A stretch of DNA of 64,000 nt, taken from positions 186,001-250,000 of the forward strand of contig NZ_JAGPXE010000006.1 in assembly GCF_018070075.1 (NCBI RefSeq), in the 5' to 3' direction. This DNA comes from Saccharopolyspora endophytica. Lineage in GTDB: Bacteria > Actinomycetota > Actinomycetes > Mycobacteriales > Pseudonocardiaceae. The notes beneath the pieces were generated by a model, which saw nothing but the letters and a program-made list of their open reading frames with translations, searched no databases and had not been told where the DNA came from. Both the position numbers and the translations under genes were made by a program. Below, in pieces: positions 47,019-55,657 of this stretch. Within the stretch, counting starts at the first letter, position 1. The number at the start of each line of letters is the position of its first letter.

Positions 47019-48008
47019 TCAGCGCTGCTCGGGTGCGGGGGCTCGCCTTCGCAGGCGAAGGCCCAGCGCCGAGGCGGCGAGGAACACCACCCCCACCAGC
47101 AGCACCACGACCGGCCCGCCGAGCGCACCACCCGTCCAGTCCCAGACCGCTTCGGGCACCGCGACCGTCACGGCGAGCACGCCCAGCGCCAGCAACACCA
47201 CGGCCCGCTCGACCAGGTAGCCGCCGAAGCAGAGCAACCCGATCACCAGGGTCAACCCGTAACCCACCCACGACGGGCCCAGGCCCACTGCGTACTGCGC
47301 CCCGGCCAGAGCGATCAGCACGCCCGCCCCGAGGACCGGGCGGCGGTGACGCACCACGCCGAGAACAGCGAGTGCGGACCACACGGCGCCCAGTGCCACC
47401 AAGCCCGTCGTGTGGGCCGGTGACGAGCTGTCGAACCATTCGGCAACCGCGGCGGCCACCACGCCGACGCTGAACCCGACGGCCACCAGCAGAACGGGAA
47501 GCCCGCCCACCACGACGTATCCGAACAAGGCGACGAGCAAGCCGGTGGCCGAGGCCGCCAACGACTCGAGCACGTCAACCCCGCTTCCGACGGCGAGCGC
47601 AGCCGTGCAGGAAGCCAAGGCGATCAGGGCGGACACGATCCGGCTGCGCGCAGACGGTTCCGCATCGCCGAACGCGTGCAGCGCACGCGGCCCGCCGGCC
47701 ATGACCAGTCCAGCGCCCATCAAGGCGAGGGTCGCGGCGACCAGCAGGCCAACGCGCGCGGAGACCGCCAGGTCTTCCCAGTACATCCCCACCAGCAGAA
47801 CGGCACCACCGAGGACCAGCGCACCGCCGATGTAGCCGAGCACCTCCCACACAGCGGTGCGCGAGCCCCAGGCCGCACCCCGCTCGCGGTCGAGCTCGTC
47901 GAGAACGGCTTCGACCTGCTCACGGGAGAGCACACCCCGCTCGCCCAACCGCTCCAGGCGTGCGCGTTGCTCCGAGGAAAGCCGCTGCGAGTTGCTCATC
48001 GACGGCAT
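47019..48008 (-). CDS. DUF2157-like multi-span membrane protein
   Basis: A 329-residue protein. A short cytoplasmic helical lead (about 1-45, with RARLERLGERGVLSREQVEA) precedes about nine membrane spans starting at VLGYIGGALVLGGAVLLVG. The layout fits DUF2157 proteins of unknown function. ATG 48008 or ATG 47999 are both possible; neither has a strong ribosome binding site. A polar C-terminal end has clustered Arg. No operon partner. Confidence 0.65.
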   Translation of the reverse strand: MPSMSNSQRLSSEQRARLERLGERGVLSREQVEAVLDELDRERGAAWGSRTAVWEVLGYIGGALVLGGAVLLVGMYWEDLAVSARVGLLVAATLALMGAGLVMAGGPRALHAFGDAEPSARSRIVSALIALASCTAALAVGSGVDVLESLAASATGLLVALFGYVVVGGLPVLLVAVGFSVGVVAAAVAEWFDSSSPAHTTGLVALGAVWSALAVLGVVRHRRPVLGAGVLIALAGAQYAVGLGPSWVGYGLTLVIGLLCFGGYLVERAVVLLALGVLAVTVAVPEAVWDWTGGALGGPVVVLLVGVVFLAASALGLRLRRRAPAPEQR

Positions 48009-48190
48009 TACAGCATCACCACAGCCACAAGTCCTTAGGTGCTTCTACTCAATTGCCCGCCCCTCGATCAACCTGAGCAACCCCGCTCCTGTCCGTTGGG
48101 GATGCTGATGCGGCCTCAAGGTGGTGATCGACGATCACCACCACGGGAACGGGACTTGGCCGATACGACGGCCGGTGCTGTCAGACGGTG

Positions 48191-48781
48191 TCAGCCGAAC
48201 CGTGATTCCATCCATTCTCCCGGGGACAGGGTGGAGGTGCGGATCTCGTCCCAAGTGTCCGCGAACCCGCCCAGTTGGGCGCTGACTCGGCCGTGCTGTT
48301 CGTTCTCCGGCCGGACTTTGGTAACGACCTCGCCCAGCAGGTTGACGCCGTCGTCGCGGATGTCGCTAGCGGGGACGGCTCTCGCGGCGGTTGGCGAGGT
48401 GGTGATCGCCGATGGACTGCACGCGGTACGCGAGTTGCGCGGCGGGCATGGTCGTTGCGCCCGCGTGCGCGCCCTCCCCAGCCGAATCGGCCAGGGCGTA
48501 ACGGCCGAAGTAGCTCTGCGGGATCCGGCAGTCGTCACCGCGCCGCTCAACGAAGAAGGCGTGACCGCGGCTGTTGATCCGGATGTTGGCGACCCCCGGC
48601 CGCGCCGCCTCAACTCGGCGACGACCTCGGTGAGGTCGTCCAGGCTGCGTTCGGCGCCGGAGTCCGGGAACGTGGTTTCGCGCAGCAGGTTGGCGGTGTC
48701 GCCGCAGGCGTTGGTGAAGTTCGCGGTGAGCCACTGGTAGACCTGCGGCGGGTTCAAGTCGCCCTGGCCCGCGTCGCGCAC
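48191..48781 (-). pseudogene. Frameshifted hypothetical gene
   Basis: The frame starting at 48781 reads well for about 59 residues (VYQWLTANFTNACGDTANLL). The protein-like sequence then moves to another frame between about 48604 and 48373 (INSRGHAFFVERRGDDCRIP). It returns to the first frame for the last 55 residues (NLLGEVVTKVRPENEQHGRV). Two compensating shifts are needed for one continuous product of about 195 residues. The family is not recognised. It may be decay or two sequencing errors. Confidence 0.5.
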
Positions 48782-48843
48782 GCGATGCTCGCCGACGGTC
48801 TCCTCTCAAGTGAACCCAGGTTGTCTCGAGTGGCCCGTTGCCT

Positions 48844-49005
48844 TCATTCACCTTCTGCTGAGAGATCGGAGTGGCGCCGCAGCTCATCGGCCGCGGGCTC
48901 GTCGCCTCGTGGCTCGTTTGCGGTGGGTGAGGTGACTTCCGCCTCCTGGCCTCCCTCGGCTGGATCCGACGAATGCACCCGTGCAGGCTGGTCCTGCTGC
49001 GTCAT
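48844..49005 (-). CDS. Small acidic peptide upstream of the frameshifted gene
   Basis: A 53-residue frame starting MTQQDQPARVHSSDPAEGGQ, acidic, without Cys or hydrophobic segments. aaagg lies nine bases before the ATG. It sits 62 bases upstream of the frameshifted gene on the same strand, so the two may have been an operon. It could be a short leader-type peptide or a degraded protein end; nothing in the sequence decides. Confidence 0.35.
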   Translation of the reverse strand: MTQQDQPARVHSSDPAEGGQEAEVTSPTANEPRGDEPAADELRRHSDLSAEGE

Positions 49006-49185
49006 GACATCAACCTTTCCCTGGCACCGTGCCTGGTGGAACGCGGTGCGAGGCTGGTAACCACGTGGTTCCCCGCCTCCCGGGGCCGTAAACGTCGTTC
49101 TCGTGAGGCTTCCTGCCGGGCAGGCTCCGCTCGCCCGCGCGTGGAGCCGAGTTCAGTACTGCTCAAACATGACCAGGAGAGTGGA

Positions 49186-49440
49186 GTGGAAGCGTTGAAC
49201 GACCTGGTGCGATCATGGCCTGAAACTGAAACGTTCAGGCAGGCAGCGGAACTCCTCGGACAAGCCGACCGTACGCTTGCCGAGGTCTCTCTCACAGTCG
49301 TCGCCGAAGACGTGAACGCACCGATTCAGCAGCGATTCACTGCGGCCTCGCACTTGGTGAGCAGGCTGGACGCGGAACCTGACCTGTTGCTGTCATTGGT
49401 GATGAGCCGCGACATCGAGAGGGAAAGTAGTAGACCGACT
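49186..49440 (+). pseudogene. Decayed hypothetical gene
   Basis: From GTG 49186 (aggaga seven bases upstream) the frame gives about 80 residues of natural-looking helical protein (LVRSWPETETFRQAAELLGQ, later SHLVSRLDAEPDLLLSLVMS). After about 49425 the quality collapses, and other frames carry short readable bits (EVVDRLER and then LYLGWVQWGN). It looks like a gene broken by frameshifts. Family unknown. Confidence 0.35.
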
Positions 49441-49627
49441 CGAGCGCTGATCGTCGAATCGGGGAGATCGCCTCCTATACCTTGGCTGGGTTCAGTGGGG
49501 AAACATCCTGGTGGATTGATCTCGGACGCGTGTGTCAGGTGTCGCCATGGAGACGTCGCCGGTCAGCTCATCCACGGCGACGGGTGCTTCGGCCTCGCGC
49601 AGGCGACACCATCTGTGCGCGAACACC

Positions 49628-52600
49628 TCACCGCCACTCGTGAACGGGGAGCGACGCAGCGAGCCGATCGAAGAAGCGGAGATCCTTCCAGAGCTCTCGA
49701 TTGCCGACGACGTAGAACCGTCGTTTTGCCCTGGAAACCGCTACGTTGAGCAGGTTCGGGCGTTCGGCTGCCCACAGGCGCGCGCCGGAACTTTTCGGAG
49801 CGCTCCCCAGCACGAGGACGATGACGTCGGATTCCTTGCCCTGCACGGTGTGCACGGTCCCCACGTTGCGCTTCGCGAATTCAGGGCCGACGTGCGCGCT
49901 GAGCCGGCTCTTGGCTCCTCTGACGACGTCGCGGAACGGGCTGATCACCCGGACGTCATCCAGGTCGATTTCCTGCGCCACCAGTTGTTCGAACAGATCG
50001 GTGAGCGCGTTTCCCTCATCGCCAACCCAATGGCCGGTGGAGATCTGGCTCCGGACGTCGATCCAGCGGTTCTCGTCCGGGAACCGACCAGTGTGCTGGG
50101 TTCCGTAGACCATGAGCGTTCCGCCGTAGGCGATGTCGTTCGACACTTCGAACATCGGTCGGTCGCAACGTCGGTGGACGCGCAGGGGAGCGCCCACCCA
50201 GACCTGCTCGTCGCTGTCCTGGAGGGGCAGCGCGGTCCCGTGACGGGTGAGCCTGTCGGCCACGCCCTGAGCTGAGGTCGTCTCCGGAGTCCACTGCTCG
50301 TCGACCTGGTGATGACGGCTCAGCGCGTGTTGTGCCGAGGTCGGCAGCGTCACGATCGGCTCCAGCTGCTGCGGATCTCCCACCACGACCGCCCGTTGGC
50401 AGCGCCACAGGCCGCCGACCACCTGCTGCGGGGTGGCCTGGCCTGCTTCGTCGACGAGGAGCCAGCCCAGGCTCTCGCGACCGAGACCGGTGAAAAGGCG
50501 AGGCAGTGAGGCGAACGTCGTCGAGATCATCGGCACGACCAGGAACAAGGACTGCCAGGCCGCCAACCTCGCCGCCGAGGAGGGCTTGGCGTTGCCCTGC
50601 AAGATCTCGGTCATGACGCTGAGGTTCCCGCGGATCCGGTTGCTGGAGTGCAAGATGAAGGCGCGGTGCAATCGCAGCGCCTTCAGGAACAGCCGGTTGC
50701 GGGCCGTGACGTACTCCTCGTCGGACCACGGTGCGCACTTCTGGAACTCGTCGTCGTCAGAGAAGTCGTCGGGGATCGGCACATGGCCGGGCCATCGGTC
50801 GCGCGCCTGAGTCACCTGGCCCTGAGCCACGTCGAGCTCGTACGAGGCCGCGGCGCGTGCGTCCTCCGCCTTCTGCAGCTCGGTCAGTTTCGCGCTCAGT
50901 CGCTGCTGGAGTCGTTCCTGCGTCCCTTCGGCGTCGCGGAGCTTCTTCTTCGCCGCATCCCGAGTCTCCTCGAGACGCTCGTGCTTGGCCTGCCAGTCAC
51001 GCGGTGCCCGGAACCACGTGGCCAACGTGACCCATAATCCCGGCCGGTGCCGGAGGTGGCTCTCGTAGTCCTCGTCGGCATCGCGGAACACCCGGTCGGC
51101 ACGCCGCACCTCGGCGTCGCTGGTGGCCAAGTCCTTTCTCACCAGGGCGCACAGAGCGTCGGCGTCGGCGAACGCCCTCTTGGCCTCATCCCACCGCCGA
51201 CGGCAACTGCTCTCCGCGGTGATCGCGTCAGCGGCGTGCTGCCGCGTCTCGGCGAGGCGGTCCACTTCCTCGCGGGCACGGCGGAAGTCGGTGACCGCGG
51301 TGTCCCAGTCGTCGACCGCGTCTGGATCGTGGGCGGCTTCCTTGAGGAGCTGGTACATGCCCACGGCGCCCGATGGGGCGGCGTCCTGGGAGTCCTGGTT
51401 CTGCGAGGTCCTGTAGTTGCCCCACCAGAAGCGCTTGGCGAACGTGTTGCGGTACTGGAGATTGCCGAGCGTTGCCGCGACCAACCCCCACGCCTCGGCG
51501 TCGAGGACGTGCGAGGCCAGGTCGGTGAAGTAGTCGGCGCCGAGCGCTTCGTCGGTGTATCCGCGCACGGCGTCGATCCCGGGAACCTCAGCGGTGACGT
51601 TCTTCGCCGCGTCGTTGGTGGCAGTGGCGAGGACGATCTCGAAGCCGCTCAACGCGCAGGACACGCCGTAGACCGGCGTGGGGATCTTCTTCGGCCCCAC
51701 CGGAACGAGTTCGAGGCGCTCGGTGAAGCCCTCCGACGGGGACGCGAGTTCGGCGAGGCGGCTCGCGCGCTCGAGGACGATCGCGGAGAGCACGTCGCGC
51801 AGCAACGTGGTCTTGCCGGTGCCCGGCGGACCGTTCACCGAGAACAGCCCTGCGTTGTCGCGGAGCTCGGCGACGACGCGGTTGACGGCGAACTGCTGGC
51901 TGAGCACGAGCGGCTTGGCCGGGTCGCCGGGCCACCGCGCGGCCGGGACGTGCTGCGGTTCGACACCGGCGATCACCGCGTCCGGGCGCGCCCGGACGTC
52001 GACCCGGCGCGCGGTGTCGAGCGCGCTCTCGTCGGTCAGGTAGTTCCGCAAGGCAGCGCCCACGTCGTCCCTGGCCACCGCGTCCGCGACATGGCTGAGG
52101 TCGTTGGCGATGTGGCTGTTGAGGAAGTCCTGATCGGCGGAGTCGTCGCGGATCGGTATCGCACGGCACCGGACGCGCACCCCGGTGGCGTTGAGGGAAT
52201 CGCGCACGCCCAGCGCCGCGGCCATCTCGGCGACGAAATCGTGCAGTGCCGAGGCGGTGATGAGAAGGCGCGGTGCGCTCGGTTGCGCGGTGGCGGTCTC
52301 GGAACCAGTTCCGTCGTCTTCAGTGTCGCCCGGGCCGAGCACGCTCTCGGTGAACGCTCCCGCAGCGGCACCGGCGACACCGCCGAGAACCGGGCCCACG
52401 GCGGTCTCCGTCGCTGTTTTGACAGCCGTGCCCGCGGCTTCGGCTCCGGCGCTCCACGCATCGATGCCCGCGGACTTCAAGCGGTCGCCGAAGGCGCGCA
52501 CGACTCGATCGAACGGGCCGGAGGTCGTCTTGCCGTCGTGTTCCTCGTCGGTGGAGGAGCGACGTTCCGGCGGCACCAGCTTGTCCATCGCCTCGGCGAA

Positions 52601-53053
52601 CGCCCGTTCCTCCTCGTCGAACCCGTCGAGGGTGTTGGGATCCAGCCTGGAGGAGGTCAGCTTCCCCAGCGTCCAAGCGCAGGCCGACAGGGTCGCGCCG
52701 TTCTCGATCAGGCACCCGTCGGCGTCGATCGTGAGCGCGAACAGGGCGGTGCGCCCGTCGCTCGGTCGTTCCTCCCTCGTGTCCTGCCCGAACGCCTCCA
52801 CCAGCGCCTCGGCCACGGCCGATCGGGAGTACAGGCCGCCGTAGACGGTGAACTGCCACGTGTACCGAGGGGGGATCGGATCGTCGAGGAGCGGGTGCCC
52901 CGACTCCCACGGGGCGAGTTCTCCCGCGTCCAGGTCGAAGATCTGCTCGGGGGCACCGCGGCGGTAGGGTTTCGTCTTCGGCACGTCTTGCGGACTGAGC
53001 ATCTCGACGCTTCGCCAGAAGCGGACGATGTTCGCAGACCGGCTGTCACCCAC
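49628..53053 (-). CDS. Large SF1 (UPF1-like) DNA/RNA helicase, candidate defence protein
   Basis: A 1141-residue protein. The first 370 residues contain no recognised domain, with a small Ala/Gly-rich hydrophobic part near 200-240. The SF1 core begins with Walker A GPPGTGKTTLLRD near 409. A long coiled-coil insert (about 600-780, with many Glu/Arg) separates it from Walker B LLVDEAGQATPQQV near 880. Motifs VVVGDPQQLEPI and VHTVQGKESDVIVLV, with NVAVSRAKRRFYVVG, close the core. The GTG has gggga five bases upstream. Location inside a decaying, recombinase-bearing region near a GmrSD-like nuclease suggests phage or plasmid defence; this is inference. Confidence 0.78.
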   Translation of the reverse strand: MGDSRSANIVRFWRSVEMLSPQDVPKTKPYRRGAPEQIFDLDAGELAPWESGHPLLDDPIPPRYTWQFTVYGGLYSRSAVAEALVEAFGQDTREERPSDGRTALFALTIDADGCLIENGATLSACAWTLGKLTSSRLDPNTLDGFDEEERAFAEAMDKLVPPERRSSTDEEHDGKTTSGPFDRVVRAFGDRLKSAGIDAWSAGAEAAGTAVKTATETAVGPVLGGVAGAAAGAFTESVLGPGDTEDDGTGSETATAQPSAPRLLITASALHDFVAEMAAALGVRDSLNATGVRVRCRAIPIRDDSADQDFLNSHIANDLSHVADAVARDDVGAALRNYLTDESALDTARRVDVRARPDAVIAGVEPQHVPAARWPGDPAKPLVLSQQFAVNRVVAELRDNAGLFSVNGPPGTGKTTLLRDVLSAIVLERASRLAELASPSEGFTERLELVPVGPKKIPTPVYGVSCALSGFEIVLATATNDAAKNVTAEVPGIDAVRGYTDEALGADYFTDLASHVLDAEAWGLVAATLGNLQYRNTFAKRFWWGNYRTSQNQDSQDAAPSGAVGMYQLLKEAAHDPDAVDDWDTAVTDFRRAREEVDRLAETRQHAADAITAESSCRRRWDEAKRAFADADALCALVRKDLATSDAEVRRADRVFRDADEDYESHLRHRPGLWVTLATWFRAPRDWQAKHERLEETRDAAKKKLRDAEGTQERLQQRLSAKLTELQKAEDARAAASYELDVAQGQVTQARDRWPGHVPIPDDFSDDDEFQKCAPWSDEEYVTARNRLFLKALRLHRAFILHSSNRIRGNLSVMTEILQGNAKPSSAARLAAWQSLFLVVPMISTTFASLPRLFTGLGRESLGWLLVDEAGQATPQQVVGGLWRCQRAVVVGDPQQLEPIVTLPTSAQHALSRHHQVDEQWTPETTSAQGVADRLTRHGTALPLQDSDEQVWVGAPLRVHRRCDRPMFEVSNDIAYGGTLMVYGTQHTGRFPDENRWIDVRSQISTGHWVGDEGNALTDLFEQLVAQEIDLDDVRVISPFRDVVRGAKSRLSAHVGPEFAKRNVGTVHTVQGKESDVIVLVLGSAPKSSGARLWAAERPNLLNVAVSRAKRRFYVVGNRELWKDLRFFDRLAASLPVHEWR

Positions 53054-53384
53054 AGAATTCCCCCAGTGCCGTCGCGCAGTGTGTTCATGTGATTACCGCT
53101 CGGAGCAAGGGGCACTGTAGAACATGATCGGCTTCCCGTGGGCGGCAAGCGCGAGATCTCGTCGTCCGCCGTCACCACACGGGGCGTGGGACGTCCTCCG
53201 GCAGAAAACCTGTCCTGAGAAATTGCGCTTCGCTCGATCTCTCGCTACCGCGGAGGTGGGGCACCGTTGTCATATCCTCTGTCGAAATGTGGCTGAGGGC
53301 CAAGCGAAAGACGCGTTCTCCACTTAGCAGGTCACGGGTACCGGGGGCGCCGGTGTCTGACTTCCGGCCGCTACCGTGCGGCGT
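53054..53384. other. Intergenic region between helicase and SDR
   Basis: The divergent helicase and reductase starts are separated by 331 bases. It must hold the helicase promoter. No hairpin, repeat or supported small gene was found. The -10-like TACCGT for the reductase lies at its right edge (53372-53377). Confidence 0.45.
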
Positions 53385-54146
53385 ATGGATTTCGCCGACC
53401 AGCTTGTCGTGGTGACCGGAGGCGGGCGCGGACTGGGCGCCGCGTTGGTGCGCGCGTTCACGAAGCAGGGCGCGCGCGTCGTGATCGACTATCGCCGCAG
53501 CCGTGAGCAGGCGGAAGCGCTGGCCCGCGAGCTCGGCGACCAGGTGATCGCCGTCGCGGCCGACGTCACCGACCAAGCCCAGGTCGATTCCCTGTTCGCC
53601 ACGGCCCATGAGCGTTTCGGGGCTCCGGTGACGACGGTGGTCAACAACGCTCTTGCCGATTTCACCTTCAACGGCGACGCCCGCTCGCACGCCGACGCGA
53701 TCACGTGGGACGAGTTCGCCGGGCAGTTCGAGGGCAGCGTCCGCGGTGCGCTGCACACCACGCAGGCGGCTCTGCCGGGCATGCGAGAGCTCGGTGCCGG
53801 CCGGATCATCAACGTCGGCACCAACCTGTTCCAGAACCCGGTCGTTCCCTACCACGACTACACGGCTGCGAAGGCGGCTCTGCTGTCGTTGACCCGCACC
53901 CTCGCTGCCGATCTCGGTCCCGATGGCATCACGGTCAACATGGTTTCGGGCGGGCTGCTGCGCACCACCGACGCGAGCGCCGCCACTCCCGAGGCGGTGT
54001 TCGACGCGATCGCCGCGAACACGCCGTTGCGTCGCGTGGTGACACCCGAGGAATTCGCCGACGCGGCCCTGTTCTTCGCCTCGCCCTGGTCGCGGGCCGT
54101 CACGGGCCAGAACCTGGTGGTCGACGGCGGCCTGGTCAACGACTGA
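53385..54146 (+). CDS. Short-chain dehydrogenase, FabG-like
   Basis: A 253-residue SDR. The cofactor motif is TGGGRGLGAALVRAFTKQGA near residue 12. The catalytic Tyr/Lys lies in YHDYTAAKAALLSLTR near 160, and the C-terminal pattern is TGQNLVVDGG. Active-site Ser is not in the usual place: the segment before Tyr reads INVGTNLFQNPVVPYHDY, where Thr or Asn may replace it. ATG 53385 has TACCGT ending seven bases upstream and no ribosome binding site, so it may be leaderless. Substrate unknown. Confidence 0.82.
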   Translation: MDFADQLVVVTGGGRGLGAALVRAFTKQGARVVIDYRRSREQAEALARELGDQVIAVAADVTDQAQVDSLFATAHERFGAPVTTVVNNALADFTFNGDARSHADAITWDEFAGQFEGSVRGALHTTQAALPGMRELGAGRIINVGTNLFQNPVVPYHDYTAAKAALLSLTRTLAADLGPDGITVNMVSGGLLRTTDASAATPEAVFDAIAANTPLRRVVTPEEFADAALFFASPWSRAVTGQNLVVDGGLVND

Positions 54147-54199
54147 GCAGACACCTCGGAGGTTCCGAGCCGACATCGACAAAGTTCACGAGGCGCACG

Positions 54200-54378
54200 A
54201 TGACCGACACGACGAATCCGACGTGTCGGTCGAGGTCCTGCGTCAGGTGATGAACAGGGCACTGGACAACCTGCGGACGCGCGTCGGCGAGCGGCTGGCA
54301 CTCGAAAGCGACTTCTTCTGGTCAGTGCCACCAGGACTTAGCTACGTACCCAGCCGGATCTTCGTGCGTGCGGGCTGA
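54200..54378 (+). pseudogene. Small hypothetical gene with early frameshift
   Basis: An ATG at 54200 opens MTDTTNP, then the readable protein lies in the next frame: VSVEVLRQVMNRALDNLRTR and later ALESDFFWSVPPGLSYVPSR. A single +1 shift near 54218 joins them. The DxFWSVP pattern is reminiscent of small actinobacterial hypothetical proteins. The expected continuation (GLTVGQLSES) occurs in a third frame just after the stop, so a second shift is likely. Confidence 0.45.
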
Positions 54379-54725
54379 CCGTCGGCCAGCTCTCGGAATC
54401 CTGCAGAAACCTCACGTGCTTGAGCCACCGGTGCGCTGAAGTCTTGGGCCACGATGACAGCTCCATACAACAGCTGCGCAGGGTAAACCAGACGGAACGC
54501 TAGATCGCCTGGTTGCAGACCCATCCGCCGAAGGCCCGAATCGATGGACCTCGCGAGGTGTGCCGGGTCGCCGTAGTCGCTGAGCTGAGGGCCTAGATGT
54601 TCTTCGCGGCGTGGTGAGGCCGAAGATGAGTTCGGGTATGTGCGCATCGGAAGGGATTTGCATTCCCACGGGTAAGGACAAAGGTCAGGGTGCTGAGGTG
54701 TTGAGTGCTTCACAACACGTGCATC

Positions 54726-54758
54726 AAAAACCCCAGGCCAAGAGCTTGACCTGGGGTT
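54726..54758 (-). terminator. Rho-independent terminator with U-run
   Basis: A hairpin ccccaggccaag... cttgacctgggg, with one mismatch, is followed on the minus strand by TTTTTGA. It is the only terminator in the window with a clear U-run. It may end the transcript from the small gene at 55035-55544. Confidence 0.65.
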
Positions 54759-54765
54759 GATTCTG

Positions 54766-54952
54766 TGTCCGAGGGGGTTGCGCACTAACCACACGGAGTC
54801 AGCTTCCCGGCAGACGATGAAGCAGAGGGCGTTTGCTGTCAGGTGTCCCGTCGCGGGCATGCCTGGTACAGGGACTTTAGCTGTGTGAACTACGGAAACG
54901 TCGCGTAAGAAAGAGCTGGGACCGATGTTGCGGCGTGTCCCGACACGTCCCA
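54766..54952 (+). repeat. Diverged repeat, copy A
   Basis: About 190 bases that match, with gaps, the end of the serine recombinase gene and its 3' flank at 61478-61685. Shared blocks include tgtccgagg, gaagcag-gggc, gctgtc-aggtgtccc, tgtgaact-cg-aaacg and tgttgcgg-gtgtcccgac. Copy A contains the palindrome gtgtcccgacac. It may be the scar of a second recombinase gene or an attachment-type site. Confidence 0.55.
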
Positions 54953-55034
54953 AATAGGTCCTGGGCAGCACCGGCCGCAGCGTCCGGACTCGATCCGGAA
55001 GCCCGGGTCTGCCCAGGGATGGGGTGCGGCAGCA

Positions 55035-55544
55035 CTATGTTCGTTCGCTTGCTCCGTACTGGCTGGTGGACCGCAAGAGCTCGGCCGGTGCGTCGGTGTC
55101 GGTGTCCCAGAGCTGGATGAGGTAGTCCTCTACGGGCTCGGGTGGGGCGCCGTCGATGTCGGTGTCACGCCCGGTGGCGTGGATGCGGGCGCGGCACCGC
55201 CCACCGGCTATCGCCAGCGGTGTGCGTAGTTCGGGAGCTGGTTCCAGCATCAGCCCCGCGACATGGAGCTCGCCGTGCGGAACTTGCAGGTCGAGTTCGA
55301 TGACGTCTTCCCAGCCGTGCAGGTCTGGCGGTGGAGCGCTGTCGAAGCGCTCCACCACCAGGTTGATCTCTCCGGTATGAATTCCAGTGCTGAGGGCGAG
55401 GATCCCGGCTGCACTGGTGGCCAGCCCGTTGTCCCGCCACGACAGCCGGCCACCGTCGGTGGGATAGGTCCGTGCGTCCAGTAAAAAGAACTGGTGATGG
55501 CTCACAGGAACTGTTCCCGAGAGACGGCGCAGTGGCTGTGTCAT
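55035..55544 (-). CDS. Hypothetical protein with beta-rich profile
   Basis: A 169-residue protein, not recognised. It begins MTQPLRRLSGTVPVSHHQFF and contains WEDVIELDLQVPHGELHVAG and EPVEDYLIQLWDTDTDAP, suggesting a beta-sandwich. ATG 55544 has no ribosome binding site but TAGCCT ends seven bases upstream, as in a leaderless gene. Similar small proteins are often found beside toxin or defence loci in actinomycetes, but I cannot assign it. Confidence 0.65.
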   Translation of the reverse strand: MTQPLRRLSGTVPVSHHQFFLLDARTYPTDGGRLSWRDNGLATSAAGILALSTGIHTGEINLVVERFDSAPPPDLHGWEDVIELDLQVPHGELHVAGLMLEPAPELRTPLAIAGGRCRARIHATGRDTDIDGAPPEPVEDYLIQLWDTDTDAPAELLRSTSQYGASERT

Positions 55545-55657
55545 GGCGATCAGGCTAGCCCGCGGTTTCTTCGACATGAAACGAATCTGAGCGTCAGATC
55601 CACAGGACACGGGTTTCGCTGAACTGCAACGGATTGCACCGCACCAGGGATCTATTG

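Larger units (their letters stand above)
54379..55034. other. Gene-poor stretch with terminator and repeat copy A
   Basis: Apart from short decayed coding pieces after 54379, no supported gene was found. It holds a U-tailed minus-strand hairpin (54726-54758) and the left copy of a repeat also present at 61478-61685. The right end precedes the stop of a small hypothetical gene. Confidence 0.5.

Noticed and set aside
54759..54800. Possible tRNA 3' end (tgtccgaggggg motif)
   Set aside because: The motif resembles a tRNA-Leu segment at first sight, but no cloverleaf forms. The sequence instead aligns with the recombinase 3' end in copy B.
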